Source: Copromyces sp. CBS 386.78
Taxonomy: Eukaryota; Ascomycota; Sordariomycetes; Sordariales; Sordariaceae
Length of the DNA stretch: 64,000 bases
Assembly: GCA_030685235.1 (NCBI GenBank)
Contig: MU839102.1
Coordinates: forward strand, 124,001-188,000
Reading direction: 5' to 3'
In this document: positions 33,542 through 44,879 of the stretch, piece after piece
Layout: the number at the start of each line of letters is the position of its first letter
Position numbering within the stretch: the stretch's first letter is position 1
Notes under the pieces: generated by a model
Told to the model about the DNA's origin: nothing
Database searches by the model: none
Seen by the model: the letters and a program-made list of their open reading frames with translations, nothing else
Translations under genes and position numbers: made by a program

Positions 33542-36468
33542 GGCTGAAGATTGGTGGTCTTTGAGGCAGAACGAGCTGCTCAGGGGTAAGGGGCAACGAA
33601 AGTTGAGAAGCAGACGAGAGCTGAGGGGGTCAGGGAAACCAACTCTTATTACCGCGGATTTTGGCGTCCTCTTGCGTCCTTTTGAACCAAAACTCTGCCA
33701 GAGAAAGCTTTAACCCCACTAACAGGGGCTCCAAGGGGCCCTAAGCCCGTATAGGAAGCCATCACACACCGACTTGACTGATCACTTGCGATCTTCAAAT
33801 GCACTATCAACAGAAGCTAACGGTCGGCGACCACGCGGGCGTTCGCCAGATGCCAGCCCGTTGAACTACCGCTTACACGTGGTAGGCTCTTACTGCGTCC
33901 CAGAACCCCTGGTTGACCCGCTAGACGCTTGCACTAGAGCGAAGACCAACGCCCGGCGCCGTGGGTCCGTTACAGTGGTTTACAGCCACCTGATTACTCC
34001 CAAATCAAGGTGTGCCTGCCCCCTAACCCCCCAACTAGTCGTTCGACATTTGTGCATACTTTCCCCTAACACCCACCCAGCATCACACACCAAATTTCTA
34101 TAGTAGGAACCCCTCTTAATGCAAACACCCCCTTTTGCAAACACATACAAAATGACCCAGTAGATGCGAAAGATTTCCGCTGCCCGGATTCCCAGTTTTG
34201 CATGTGAGCAAGGGCCCCCTAATGCAAAACCCCCCTTTTTGCAAAGAATCTGAGCCGTTCCCCATAGAGGCGGATTAGTTGCATTAGTCTAGAGCCTCCC
34301 CTGGTCAATAATCGCGCCTCCGAAGTGCCGGGACAGGGGTATGTGTGTAGCTCCGAACACCTCACTACCGTAACGACGGATTTACGTAACTCCCGGGTCC
34401 AGTCCAGTGAGTCCCAAAATGGTGGATTACCACATTGCCCCGAGGGTTCGGACAAATACATCTGTTCAAGATGCCACTCCGGTTTGTGGGCCAAGGAGGC
34501 CGAACACAATAACTAGGTATATTCCCTACTGAATTCAGCTCGGTAAGGCTGGTGCTTAGAAAACTCGGACCGGTGCGCTCTGTCGACTGACAGCTAGCTT
34601 CGGCGTTCGCTGTCATCCTAGCGAGAAGCGGCTCTAACCCTGACGCTGGACTGTTCGCCGACCGTCACTCGTGGCATACAGGAGAGCGGATTTCAGATAA
34701 CCTAAGGTCAATTGCCATGCCCATTTCTTCCTGGGAAGAGGGACACGGCATGGCTCCGCTCGAAGGCCGGGCCTGGACCGTACCAGTCACTGTTATTTTG
34801 GTGCAAGATACGTTATTATGACTATTTGCGGGAGTACACGAGGCGGGGCCCTGAGATTCCCGTCGGATGCCATCAATTTGAATGCCTTTCAGGGGATCTT
34901 ACCATGCTTCGCGTCGCTTTTTGCGGTCGGAAATCCTCCACTACGGCCTGCCCGCTGCCCTTTTTCGACAATGCCGTGATATGATATGGAGGACGGGGGA
35001 GCATGAGAATATCTGCTGCGATAAATTTCCGACGTGGTGTTTGGGCTGCCTGTCCTGCAGTCAAAATTAACGACTTTTTCGATGTCAACCTATATGTTTT
35101 TCGGGTTTGGATCGTTTGGTATTGTGATGATATGAATGGAGAAGGAACTACGAGGCTACTTCGAGGAGCAGGAGAAGGGGTAGAGTACTGTACCGATGAG
35201 CTGGAGGCAAATAGCTCATCTGTGCGTGACAACGACGACGACGACGACGACGACGATATGTGGTCCAGCAGACTGCACTCCGAGTTCCAACGGTACAATT
35301 TTGGAGGCGGCGATGGCATCCTAAAACGCCATCAGGGTACACTTCAGTAGTAGCTCAGGACCGTGCATCGAATACCACCATCGTCCCCCTCAAGGCGGGC
35401 ACTCTCCCCTTCAGTTCTACACCCTCTGCGCTTCTTTTCGGCTTCTCCCTCTGCTCCGAGCAATACTTGTCGACTACGCCTCAGCGACCTGACCCAGCAT
35501 CCGGTCATGTCAAGGACAACTCACATTACCATATCTTCTGGAACAAGTACGGCATTCCCTGTGGCGCTTTCTTCTCCGACACGAACCGTGCCGAATGCCC
35601 GGATAATCTAAGGGGAGGAAAGCAGGACGGGAGGTACTGGACTTGCACGTTCTGGTTATATCGACAAGTTAGGTACGGAACAAGACGGGAATCGAATGCG
35701 CGCCATCGTCTGGTGCAGCAGAGTCAGACCGGTTTGGCATGTTTGTGGCGATCGTGGCTCAGTGGGTTGGTGGCGTGGCCTACAGGAAGTCGTTGCAGGT
35801 GGTGTTTATTTGTCGGGTTGCGATGGAGCATGTGTTCGAGGAAGGTGCGGTTGGTGTTGCGCCCTCACCACAACGTCGACTGGCGGGGGTATGCACGATT
35901 TTAACCAGATAACGAGGTTTGTTGCATGACTCTGAAGTAAAAAAATGTGGAAAGTTGTTGGAGCAGCCTTCTGCATCACCGGAGATGCATAACAACACGT
36001 CCGGAGCAACAACCAAGGAAACCTTCCATTTGCCGCACCGAAGCCGACATAATCGATGCGGCACTCGACATAATCAATGCGGCACTCGACAGAAGTCGCA
36101 GAACCGGCGCCGATAAACAGGACCAGTTGGGCTGTATGATAATAAAGATGCAATGCTCACTCACCAAAGACTACCTCTACCTACGGAAGTCCGTTGCATT
36201 TACTTCTCACGCATCATGCCAGTTCAAATATCATCGGACTTGGCCAAAGAAATAATAATGCAGCAAGAACAGATAGCTGGTATTTAGAATACCTATTGTC
36301 CCCCATCCCCGTATCTTTTCTTCTCTTCCTTTACCACCACCAGTCAAGCACAGTTCACTTTCATTCCGGATAGCAACTACGAACGTTCACTACCCATCCA
36401 AAACTCGACTCAACCACATTACCAACCATCACCCCATCGATAACAGCAACGAACCTCGACTCTCAACA
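33542..36468. other. intergenic, 2.9 kb, no supported gene
   Basis: Between two divergent genes. It contains two similar short segments, near 34114 and 34219, each with ATGCAAA, a C run and TTTTGCAAA, and a GAC triplet run at about 35230-35253. Frames at 34882-35904 lack any domain. Near 36050-36090, copies of GCACTCGACATAATCAATGCG repeat in tandem. The promoter of the secreted-protein gene should lie just before 36469. Confidence 0.45.
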
Positions 36469-37896
36469 ATGAAAGTCAGCACATTCATCACGCCTGTGCT
36501 GGCAGCCGCTACCGCACTAGGCGTGTACGCACTACCGGCTAGCAACACCTCAGAGCTTCGTCATGTGGACCAATTCCAATTCAACTCCAGTCAAGTACAA
36601 ACAAAACAGCGGAGATTGAATCCGGCTTTCGAGAACCCGCGCGCTTACCCAAGGCCAGAGTGGCCCGAGTGTCCCGAATTCAACAAAGGGAGCTTCGACA
36701 TTAAGTACCCTAACTTGTACCCATCCAGTGCTGCATGGGACGGCCTGCAATGCGTGCTACTCGTTGGCTCACAGACGAGGCCCGAGGTAATCGTGTACGA
36801 GCCCTACAGCGGCCATGTCGTCCGCATCATCGAGATCCCAGATCTCGCCCCTAAAGAAGACTATCAGATCTCGGACGTGCACTGGGACTTCTATACGGGC
36901 TTCTGGATCTTTCTTGTCACCAGACGCGGCACGGAGGAGCTCCGCGACAGCAGCATGTTAGGCAACACCTATCTCATCAAGTACGATCTCACAAAGAACG
37001 AACTGATCTGGACTCTCAACCTGGAAAACACAATAAAGACCAGCTGGAAGCCGAAGAAATGGGGCGGCTTTCACAGCATCGAGACCGATCACCAAGGCTC
37101 CGTCTACCTCGCCGGCACCCTGAGCGACACTGACCACTGGGGCACCTGGTCCGAATGCGGCATCATCATCCGCACCTTTTTCGACGCCCAGTTTCCGATG
37201 ATCTGGTGGATGGGGTGGGGGCCGCGGGGGGAGGTAAAGATTGGCGGCCTAGCCAAACCCCGCGACTCCGCGCGGCTCCTCACCCACAGCAACAAGGGCC
37301 TCATCGGCCACCTCAACTTGCTGCTGGACATGGGTGAGATGCCGGCCCGCTGGTTGGACAGCCCGTACGGGAACGTGAGAATTCATGACGTCCAGAAAAT
37401 TATGATGCCGCCAAAATACACGGACTTTGTGATGCTGCTGACTTCCCCCACGGCGGGCGTCCAGATCATGCAGAACTTCGGATGGAAGTGGATGAAGGAC
37501 GACTGGCTGCATAACCATCACTCGGTCCAGCACACCTATGGCGTGCTCCCCCCGCCGGCCAACGCCACGGCCGAGAACGGATATCCGTACGAGACGGTGC
37601 AGGTCGGGTCGAACAGCATTTTACTGCTGTCTAGGTACAAGGACGGGCACAAGAACGGGGACAAGAATCTTTGGCATTTTGAGGATATCACAAAGGTGAT
37701 TGAGAACGGCCTGGCGCTGAGGATTGGCCCTAATGGGTTTACGGGCTGGAAGGATCCGAATATTTGGCCGGATGCCGATCTGATTCGGTCGTTGGGGCCC
37801 TTGCAGGAGGGATGGCACTTGCAACTTGGACCGGAGGGGACGGTCAAGGATGTCAAAGTAGAACTAGAGCTAGGGGTTCAACCAGATTACCCTTAA
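36469..37896 (+). CDS. secreted protein, possible Tri14-like beta-propeller fold
   Basis: A single-exon protein of 475 residues. It starts with a clear signal peptide, MKVSTFITPVLAAATALGVY with cleavage likely after ALP, then a short propeptide-like stretch. The body repeats patterns of the form VHWDFYTGFWIFLVT, GNTYLIKYDLTKNELIWTLN, HSIETDHQGSVYLAGTLSD, suggesting beta-propeller blades. It is rich in Trp. Several N-glycosylation sequons occur (for example NNTS-like at the start and NAT). The organisation recalls the fungal Tri14-like extracellular family, but I recognise this only by general style. No catalytic motif can be named. Probably secreted to the wall or medium. Confidence 0.8.
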   Translation: MKVSTFITPVLAAATALGVYALPASNTSELRHVDQFQFNSSQVQTKQRRLNPAFENPRAYPRPEWPECPEFNKGSFDIKYPNLYPSSAAWDGLQCVLLVGSQTRPEVIVYEPYSGHVVRIIEIPDLAPKEDYQISDVHWDFYTGFWIFLVTRRGTEELRDSSMLGNTYLIKYDLTKNELIWTLNLENTIKTSWKPKKWGGFHSIETDHQGSVYLAGTLSDTDHWGTWSECGIIIRTFFDAQFPMIWWMGWGPRGEVKIGGLAKPRDSARLLTHSNKGLIGHLNLLLDMGEMPARWLDSPYGNVRIHDVQKIMMPPKYTDFVMLLTSPTAGVQIMQNFGWKWMKDDWLHNHHSVQHTYGVLPPPANATAENGYPYETVQVGSNSILLLSRYKDGHKNGDKNLWHFEDITKVIENGLALRIGPNGFTGWKDPNIWPDADLIRSLGPLQEGWHLQLGPEGTVKDVKVELELGVQPDYP

Positions 37897-38792
37897 TGTG
37901 ACGATTCGATGTCCTACTACTGAGGTTTGGATTGAGTTGGGGAGGGCAGAGCAACATGGCTGGGTGGCATTGTGCTTGTGATGAGTTTGTGGAAACAGAA
38001 GAGGAGTTTGATGTTGCTTTCACGACACAGCGAAGGAAGCTACCTCTAGTCTTTTACGCCAATCACAAATTAGGTATGCTTCACACACACGCTCCAAGCT
38101 AATCATGTCGCTCACTACGTGGTTGCTAGATAAGGGTACCTATGTTTGGCCGATGTTGGCCAATCTCTGTTCATCTTGGTGTTCTAATGGAAATCATGAA
38201 CGCAAATTTTGCAAGCACATATTGAGGTCAAGGGGTCGCCACCAAGCCACCAAGCAGCAGGAGGGGGAGGAGGAGGAGGACGAGGAGGAGATTAAAAGGC
38301 CTCCGGGTTCTTTTTGGCGTTCTGGTCTCGGAGTGTCTCCCACCTCAACTAAGGTAGGTACCTTACCTGGGTATGTATACCACCTGCTCATACTACCTCT
38401 ACATCATGAAACATGCCGTTGTTCGTCCAATATGGCACTCCTGCGTTGACGGGCTGCTTCATGTTGGGACCGGGCGCCTTCAAAAGTCCCAGCACCTGGG
38501 AGCTCTGGTGTTCTCATCCCCATTCACTTGCATTCTCAAACTTCCCGCTTCGGGCCGGCAGGCAGTCCTCCAAAACCTTGGGCGATGTATCCCAATGCTA
38601 TCTCCATTCACCAACCTTTTCCCCCCTCTCAACAGTGAACCTTAAGTGCTGAATCCACAATTCCCATTCACCTGATCATGTTGAAAGTACTTATATATCT
38701 CCAAGCGTCTTCAGCCTGTGCGCTTTTCTTCCCTAAATCATCTTTGCAATCGCTCGCGATCTTATTGCCTTCCAACTTGCCAAACACCCAAC
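37897..38792. other. intergenic
   Basis: About 900 bp. It has a GAG-rich stretch near 38262-38290 and a palindromic AAGGTAGGTACCTTACCT sequence at 38352-38369. No gene is supported; the frame at 38105-38449 has no domain. Confidence 0.5.
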
Positions 38793-39899
38793 ATGGTCGA
38801 GACAAGAAGAGGAAAGACAACAAGGCTCGCCTTGAGCGTCACAGGTGCGGCTGCCCCTCTCATTGCGTCTCACATCATCTAACGTGTACTTGTCATCAAC
38901 AGAAGCTCAGCCGAACCGCTCGCCCTTTATCCGCCTCCCCGTCGAAGTCAGGCTGATAATCTACAAATATGTCTGGACTCCGACCGTCAAGCCTTGGGAC
39001 TACGACCTCGTTGCTCAGCGTGAAGGCCGCCCCGTCAGCGATCACATGAAACAGATCCACGCGTTAACCACTGTCTGCCGCCACATGCGATACGAGGTAA
39101 TCGCCGAATACTTCCACCGGACGCAAGCCCACATCACGTACACCCCCGGCCGCTGCGAATACTGTGGCAAGAGCGACCGCTGCGGCTACTGTGGCAGGAG
39201 CGACATGCGCGTGCTCGCCTCCATGTGGCACCTCAAAGGCTCTAGCCTTTTCACAGAGCATCTCCAACACGTGCGCCTGAACTGGCTCCCTGTCAATGAC
39301 CGCGACGGCTGGCTTGCCTGGGATTACGTGGTGGACAACGCCCGCACGCGACGGGTCAATTTTGCCCTGCCCAACGTGCGAAACTACACGGCCGGACCGT
39401 TCGCCATGGCCTTGGTTCCCCCAGGGTCCCGCGAACGACGGGCGGAGAGCAGATTCCTTCGCCAGATCAATACCCTGAACTGGCTGACGAGCTTGAAAAG
39501 CCTGCGGACTCTGGAGATCACGTTCATCGATGTCATGAACCCTAACAGTCGTAACATGGTACCCTTCTACAACCCGTGGGCCTGGCAGAAGATGATGAAG
39601 CTGCCCAAGCTGGACTGGGTCACCTTGCGACACCTCTACGGCCGCCATAAGGAATGGAAGATCTGGGGGCAAAGGCTGGCTGACCGTAAAAAGGTCAAGG
39701 ATCTGGTTAAGGACCTCTTGAAAGATAGTCCGGCAAAGCTGAAGGTGCGTTCAAGTTACCTCTTTGTATAGTTTTCAGACGTGTCAGGAAGGCCAGGGCT
39801 AACAATACTCGTTTTATGCAGAAGGAACGGAAGCCGTATAGGATCGATATCAATGTCGGTGCGGTTAGTTCTGAGATTGGCATCTCAGCTTCTGTTTAG
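38793..39899 (+). CDS. F-box-like family protein, copy A
   Basis: Exons 38793-38844, 38903-39744 and 39822-39899 join in frame to 323 residues. It begins MVETRRGKTTRLALSVTGEA and then the F-box-like motif FIRLPVEVRLIIYKYVWTP. A conserved middle follows (MKQIHALTTVCRHMRYEVIA, EYFHRTQAHI), a repeated Cys pair (YCGKSDRCGYCGRSD) unique to this copy, LKGSSLFTEHLQHVRLNWLP, an LTSLKSLRTLEI leucine block, and a last exon KERKPYRIDINVG. Three other family members lie at 54.3, 61.6 and 63.1 kb, and the last-intron position is shared by all. The LPxEVRxxIY start is typical of fungal F-box-like proteins, which may act as Skp1 partners, but no function can be read. No signal peptide or membrane segment is seen. 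Confidence 0.82.
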
Positions 39900-40674
39900 C
39901 CCTGTTTGACACAAGGCAATAGGCGGTAGTGGGTGGGTGATGGGCTGGCATATTTGTTTGATGAATGGTGACCGATTTCTGGACGTCGGGCATGGTTTTG
40001 CTCCGGGAAAAACATGAACCAAGACAGTCATACAGCCTCCAGGTTTTGTAGGTACAGATACGTTTCTCAAATCCATAGCTTTCCTCTATCTTTCTTTGTA
40101 TTTCGCCTGTCAATACTAAGGTACGTATATACCATAGCGGGAAAATGCGTTTTAGGACATCCAATGCCTAGGAGGTACATCCTAGACTTTCAACGTTGCT
40201 TCAACATCCAAAGTTGAAGGCGCTATAACATAGGGCGTTGCACCTAGACCTAGGTCGTGTCCAAAACTGAAAATTTCTCAAAGTCTCAAAGTCCTTCCTT
40301 CCCACCCCCCCCCCCCCCAACCCCTTTCTTTTAGAAACAACCAGCGGGCATTTGGGTCAGTAGCCAAGCAAATAATAAAGTAATTCTTCATTTTCATTCG
40401 CACTCGTAACTCTTATTCGATTCCTCGTCATAACCAAACTTTTTTGAACTCGTTTCCAACCAGCCAAGCGGTTAGTAGAGGTAGTCAGGAACCACTCAAG
40501 CCTTCCAGTTGTATGAGAAATCGCTTAGGTACTTTGATCTTTAGGAATTAGAAGGCAAAGTACCTAGCTTTTATTGCTTATAGGGCCTTCAACATTGGAT
40601 GTTGTTCTAACATTGGAAGTTTTAGTATGATCAAATGTTTTGTTTACATTCAATCCAGGACCCTACACTCAAGG
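39900..40674. other. repeat-rich intergenic
   Basis: Contains the inverted-repeat element listed separately and a C14 run at 40305-40318. Short CCTAGGT-type palindromes occur near 40166 and 40246. No gene supported. Confidence 0.6.
40186..40620. repeat. 435-bp element with 43-bp imperfect terminal inverted repeats
   Basis: Arms at 40186-40228 and 40578-40620 are inverted repeats matching at 35 of 43 positions by my count, including CAACATCCAA/TGTTGAAGG in both. The interior has no coding frame and includes the C14 run. It resembles a degenerate MITE. I could not define a convincing target duplication; CCTAG and TTTAG flank it. Confidence 0.6.
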
Positions 40675-40694
40675 CGTGTTCGGCTACACGTTAG
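40675..40694. repeat. outer 20-bp inverted repeat, left arm
   Basis: The 20 bases CGTGTTCGGCTACACGTTAG match the reverse complement of 53021-53040 at 17 of 20 positions. If real, these are ends of a larger sequence into which the MITE and the LTR element inserted. A partial third copy (CGTGTTCGGCT) lies at 41168-41178. Confidence 0.4.
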
Positions 40695-40710
40695 TACGTC
40701 CCCAGGTTAA

Positions 40711-41122
40711 GGGTGTGTTCCATTCGCTTTTTTGGGGGTCTGTTCACCGGAAAAAGGTACTTTGGGTGAAAAAGTGGCACGGACCAATTTTCACCGGGTT
40801 ACATAGTAAATTTACCGGGTTACATAGAAATTCTAGGTTGGCGTTGATAGAGCGGGCTTCAACGCCATTTCAGGGCGTTCAGCGGGTTGTTGGCCCGGTT
40901 GCAATTGCAAAACACCCTTTTTGTTATTCACCGGGTGAAAATGGATGCGAGCATTTTGGTTGGTTAAAAGCTTAAAAAGTGGGCATCTTTTTTCACCGGG
41001 TTGCACGTCGTTGTTCACCCGGTGAAAAGGTACAAACTCGCGGATTCCCCTTGCGGAACACTTTTTTCACCGGCCATTTTCACCGGGTGAAAACGCTAAA
41101 AAAAAGCGAATAGAACACACCC
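40711..41122. mobile_element. PIF/Harbinger-like MITE
   Basis: A 412-bp non-coding element with 23-bp terminal inverted repeats (40711-40733 and 41100-41122) that match at 22 of 23 positions and start GGGTGTGTTC. Both ends are flanked by TAA (40708-40710 and 41123-41125), the three-base TWA target duplication of PIF/Harbinger elements, which also tend to start with G runs. The interior holds at least six copies of TTCACCGG or its palindrome TTCACCGGGTGAA. It encodes nothing and would need a transposase from elsewhere. Family assignment rests on duplication and terminal bases only. Confidence 0.85.
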
Positions 41123-41280
41123 TAAGATTTTGTATGTAGGACGTACTAACGCACTACTGCGATTTTTCGTGTTCGGCTCAAAAACCTTATTTTTCATGCA
41201 CACCCTGCAACTACCTGCAACCACCTGCACTTACCCCAAATCCTCGATCTGACCAATCAGCAGGCCAGAATCATCGAAAT

Positions 41281-41350
41281 CCTTAACCGTAGTTCTTAAC
41301 GCACTACGTCTCGATTTTGAGACGTAGTACGTTAAAGACTACGGTTAAGG
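41281..41350. repeat. 70-bp hairpin (32-bp stems, 6-base loop)
   Basis: Stems 41281-41312 and 41319-41350 are inverted copies with 3 mismatches in 32, around the loop GATTTT. The stem contains CTTAACGCACTACGTCTC. Similar ACGTACTAACGC words occur at 41142-41153 and in inverted form at 40688-40700, so related sequence is spread through this nest. Confidence 0.85.
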
Positions 41351-41375
41351 CTCAACCCCGGATAAATAGAGGATG

Positions 41376-41422
41376 GCCATCGCAAAAACGATAAGAAGGA
41401 TGGCGATGATAAGAAGGATAGT
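41376..41422. repeat. minisatellite fragment left of the retrotransposon
   Basis: Units of the form GATGGCGATGATAAGAAG end here at the ATAGT target duplication and resume at 52705. The LTR element thus inserted inside one array. Confidence 0.8.
41418..41422. repeat. target site duplication, left copy (ATAGT)
   Basis: Five bases immediately before the left LTR, identical to 52705-52709 immediately after the right LTR. The duplication is intact although the element interior is heavily mutated. Confidence 0.95.
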
Positions 41423-41769
41423 TGTTACGCGAAGAGAGTCTTTATAAGTGATGCTATAGATAATGATGATAATAAAAGATAAAGAGTGCGACTGGTTATT
41501 GGATAGAGTGATAGTGCGTAATAATAGGCGATAGTATTGTTAAAGGAAGCGTAAGGTAATATTGACGAGAGCTTTAACTTAGGACCTTGTATACAATTTC
41601 ACAGAGTATAAGCAAAGTAGATGTTAGGTTAATATAATATAAATTAATAATCTAGTTAATTTTGACGGAGGTTAATTGGGGAGCACTTTTATATAGTATA
41701 GACCGCTTAAATAAGCGTATACTAAGATAGAGCGGGTTATCCGGGTATTTGCTTAGAATTCCCCTAATA
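41423..41769 (-). repeat. left LTR (3' LTR in element sense)
   Basis: 347 bp, aligned end to end with 52358-52704. On the plus strand it starts TGTTACGCG and ends CCCCTAATA, where the other copy ends CCCCTAACA. The differences I read between the two copies are C/T or G/A transitions. Confidence 0.95.
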
Positions 41770-41780
41770 TTTTCCTTTCT
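41770..41780 (-). other. polypurine tract
   Basis: On the minus strand AGAAAGGAAAA lies directly before the LTR at 41769. In LTR retrotransposons this is the plus-strand primer site next to the 3' LTR, which independently supports minus orientation. Confidence 0.75.
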
Positions 41781-44700
41781 ATAAAAGAGATAAGTATTTA
41801 CTATTTACGAAATTATATTAAATATAATTTATTGCGAATATTTATTAAATTATTATTGTAACCGATTATTTTGACGCTATTATATATTGTATTTAATATT
41901 AAACTTCTTGATAAAAGATTCTAATACCGAATAATTTAATATATGACCCTAAATAATTATTAATATAATGATAAATTTAACGGTTGTTCGAGTAGATTCC
42001 CGATTTATCGTTATCCTTATTAATGTTTTCGGGATATTAAAATTAGTAAGCGGTACTATAGTAGGAACGTTTGCGGCCGTTGGAAGGAGAGTTTTTTTAA
42101 TTGTATTAATCCTTTTATTAATATTAATTATTACGGATGGTTAGGCGACGGGGAGAGCGTATAGAGGGTAAAGTATTGTATCCGTTAGAACGGGCGGATT
42201 ATAAATTGAATTTATTGATATTAGAGATGCTATAGCCGAAGTTAGCGCTAGAACGGGCGCTACGATTAATAGTAATTCCCGGAATTATATTAATTTACTG
42301 AATATGCTTAGCCGCTAACGGGGTAAGAGTACGGTATAAAATTTTAATAGTTTTACGTAGGGTAATAATTTCGTCCTTTAAATTATTTATTTCTTTATTT
42401 TAATATTAGTTTAATTAGATTAATAATTATAATTACTAATTAAATATTTCTTATACTACGTTAGGAATAATATTTATATTAATTATTTCGGTAATATAAA
42501 TTTCCTTTATAATTTCTTTAACGATAGTTAGTAATTCTAATTAAATTAGTATATTAGGAGCGATTTAAGTGCGGTATAGAAAACCTATACGAATTAGTAT
42601 ATTATTAATTTATTTGGGAAGACTGGTTATATAGTTATAATATTATAACGTTAGGAATATAGCCTTTATTAGGATTTTTTTAATAAAAGAAAGATCTCCG
42701 TTATTAAATTTATTAAATATAGCGTTAAAAGTATTTTTAGTACGACGAGCCAAATTATTTTAAAAGAAAGAATCTTTTTTTATAAATTTTTCGAGGTATT
42801 CTTTAGTAATTTTATTAATTTTATTATAAAGGTCGTTATTTATAGTAACGTCTAATATATAATAATTTTTACGGTATATATTTTTGATCGCCTTTATAGT
42901 ATTTAGGTAAGATTTGTTTTAAGCGACCGATTTATTAGGTCGTATATTACTAATAGCGCGAGCCTGAATGATTTGTGCGGTTATTTATTAGTTCTTCCGA
43001 GTTAGCGTTTGTTTGTTTTTGGCGGGGGTTGTAATAGTTTGAGCGGTAAGAGCGGAATTTTGGACGGCGGGAGTAAAATAGGGGCGTATTTAGTTGAGAG
43101 CCCGATTGATTATAAAATTGATTTTTTGTTATTCTTAGTTATTAGCGAAATTATAAGTATTAAATGTAATAATATAGCCGATAGGGTTAGTTAATTTAAT
43201 AGTAACGAAGCTTATTCTTAACTAATCGCTTATATATTATAAGGTAAGAGTAATTTCTATTAATTAATTATAGTTATAAGTATATATATTATTAAAGAAA
43301 GGTATAATTAAGGTAAAAGAGAAAAAGGTATTTTCTTTAATATATCCGGTCGTTTAAGCGCGCGTATTATATATAAGGGGATTATAGTTTTAGGGAATTT
43401 AGTCCTATTAGTTTTCGAAGCTATTACTTTTAATTAGTTTATTTGTGATTGGGGCTGATAAAATTGTTATAGTTAGGTAGTTGATATTGCTACTTATTAT
43501 TTATAAAATAGCCTAGTCGAGGTTAATTTATATGCCTATACGGTCGATCGTACTATAAAGAACCGAAATTAAAGCGTTATTATAGTAGACGAATAAGTAA
43601 TTTACTATTATAAGTGGGATACGACGGCGATTAAATTATATAGTTTTAGTATTATATATTATTATACTATTAAAAGTAAAGGATTTAGTATTAGGAAAGC
43701 GATCGTTAAGGTTGTACGGGCCGATGACCTTATTTAAATTAGTAATAAAATTGACGATATATTATATATAAATATGTTTAAAAAAGGCGTTTAGTTTATT
43801 ATTAGTTATATTAGCGATTAAATTTGCGATGAAGTCGGGTAGTATAATATAAAGTGAATTATAGCCTAAATTAATAATTTTAGTAGCGTTATTTATAATT
43901 GTGTAGCGATTTAAATATTTAATTATATTAATTAGCGTAGGGAAGCGTTAATCGGTTTTTAAACCGAATAGGGAGAGGAGGCGATTTTAATTATACTAGT
44001 GTAATAACCCGTTAGGATTATTACAATAGTTAATTTAATTAATAAGTTTCGTTAAATTAGAATTATTAAGGGCGTTAATATCCGCTATAATTATATTAGG
44101 TTGCTATATTTTGGCTAGGGTTAATTAATTTTAACGGGGTAAGAGGGTAGGGATAGGGTAGGTTATAATAATATTATTAATAGAGTAGAAAAGTTTTTAA
44201 AAGAGAGGAAATAAATTTATATTATATTAAAGATTATATACGTATTAAGATTTTTAGGCTCTACCTCTAATTATAACCTACTTACTTACTAGGGATTATT
44301 TACTTTAGATCTTATTACTTACTTCGATTAGGTATATAACGTTATATTAGACTACTATTCGAAAGGGATGGAACGAAAACGATAATATCTAATTTAATTA
44401 CTTTATTAACACATTAGTATAATTAATTGAATGAATATTTAGAAATTTTAATAAGTTAATTATAAAAATTAAAAAGGAAAATAAAAGAAATAAATTAAAA
44501 ATTAGAATAATAAAAGAAAATACTTTAAACTTTTCGCAATTTTTTAATTTTCCCTTTTTCGAACGAAAAGTCTAACGTTATTAGTACTTCGACGGGCGAT
44601 TAATACGTTAAACGACCTTTTTGCGAATACTTTTAAATAGTAATTCTAACGGGTATTCGTGTTTAAATTCCTTTACTTTTTCTTTCGAATTCTTTATAAG

Positions 44701-44870
44701 TTCCGTACGTAGTTCCTAAATATTATCCTTATCCTAAAAACCGGTTTATTTAATTAAATATTTTATATTTAACGGACTTTAATTCTTTACTATTAAACTT
44801 TCGACTTCCTATTCTTCTTAATTATTAATTTTAATAGGCTTCGGCGGCGGTACTTCTCGGTTAAACGGGT
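41781..44870. other. unexplained internal part of the retrotransposon
   Basis: About 3.1 kb between the integrase C-terminus and the 3' LTR. It is as AT-rich and stop-riddled as the rest. A 61-codon frame survives on the plus strand at 43009-43194, and 43540-43800 (+) reads in longer coding-like stretches between stops. No domain is recognised. It may be an extra gene, a passenger or a nested insertion. Confidence 0.5.
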
Positions 44871-44879
44871 CTAAACTTT

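Noticed and set aside
34882..35904. overlapping plus-strand frames up to 214 codons
   Set aside because: Frames compete with each other, contain no domain and have no consistent exon structure.
38105..38449. 114-codon frame before F-box-like copy A
   Set aside because: No domain, and it runs over a GAG-rich simple stretch.
43009..43194. 61-codon frame inside the RIP block
   Set aside because: Too short to call as a gene in stop-rich RIP sequence; mentioned only as part of the unexplained internal region.
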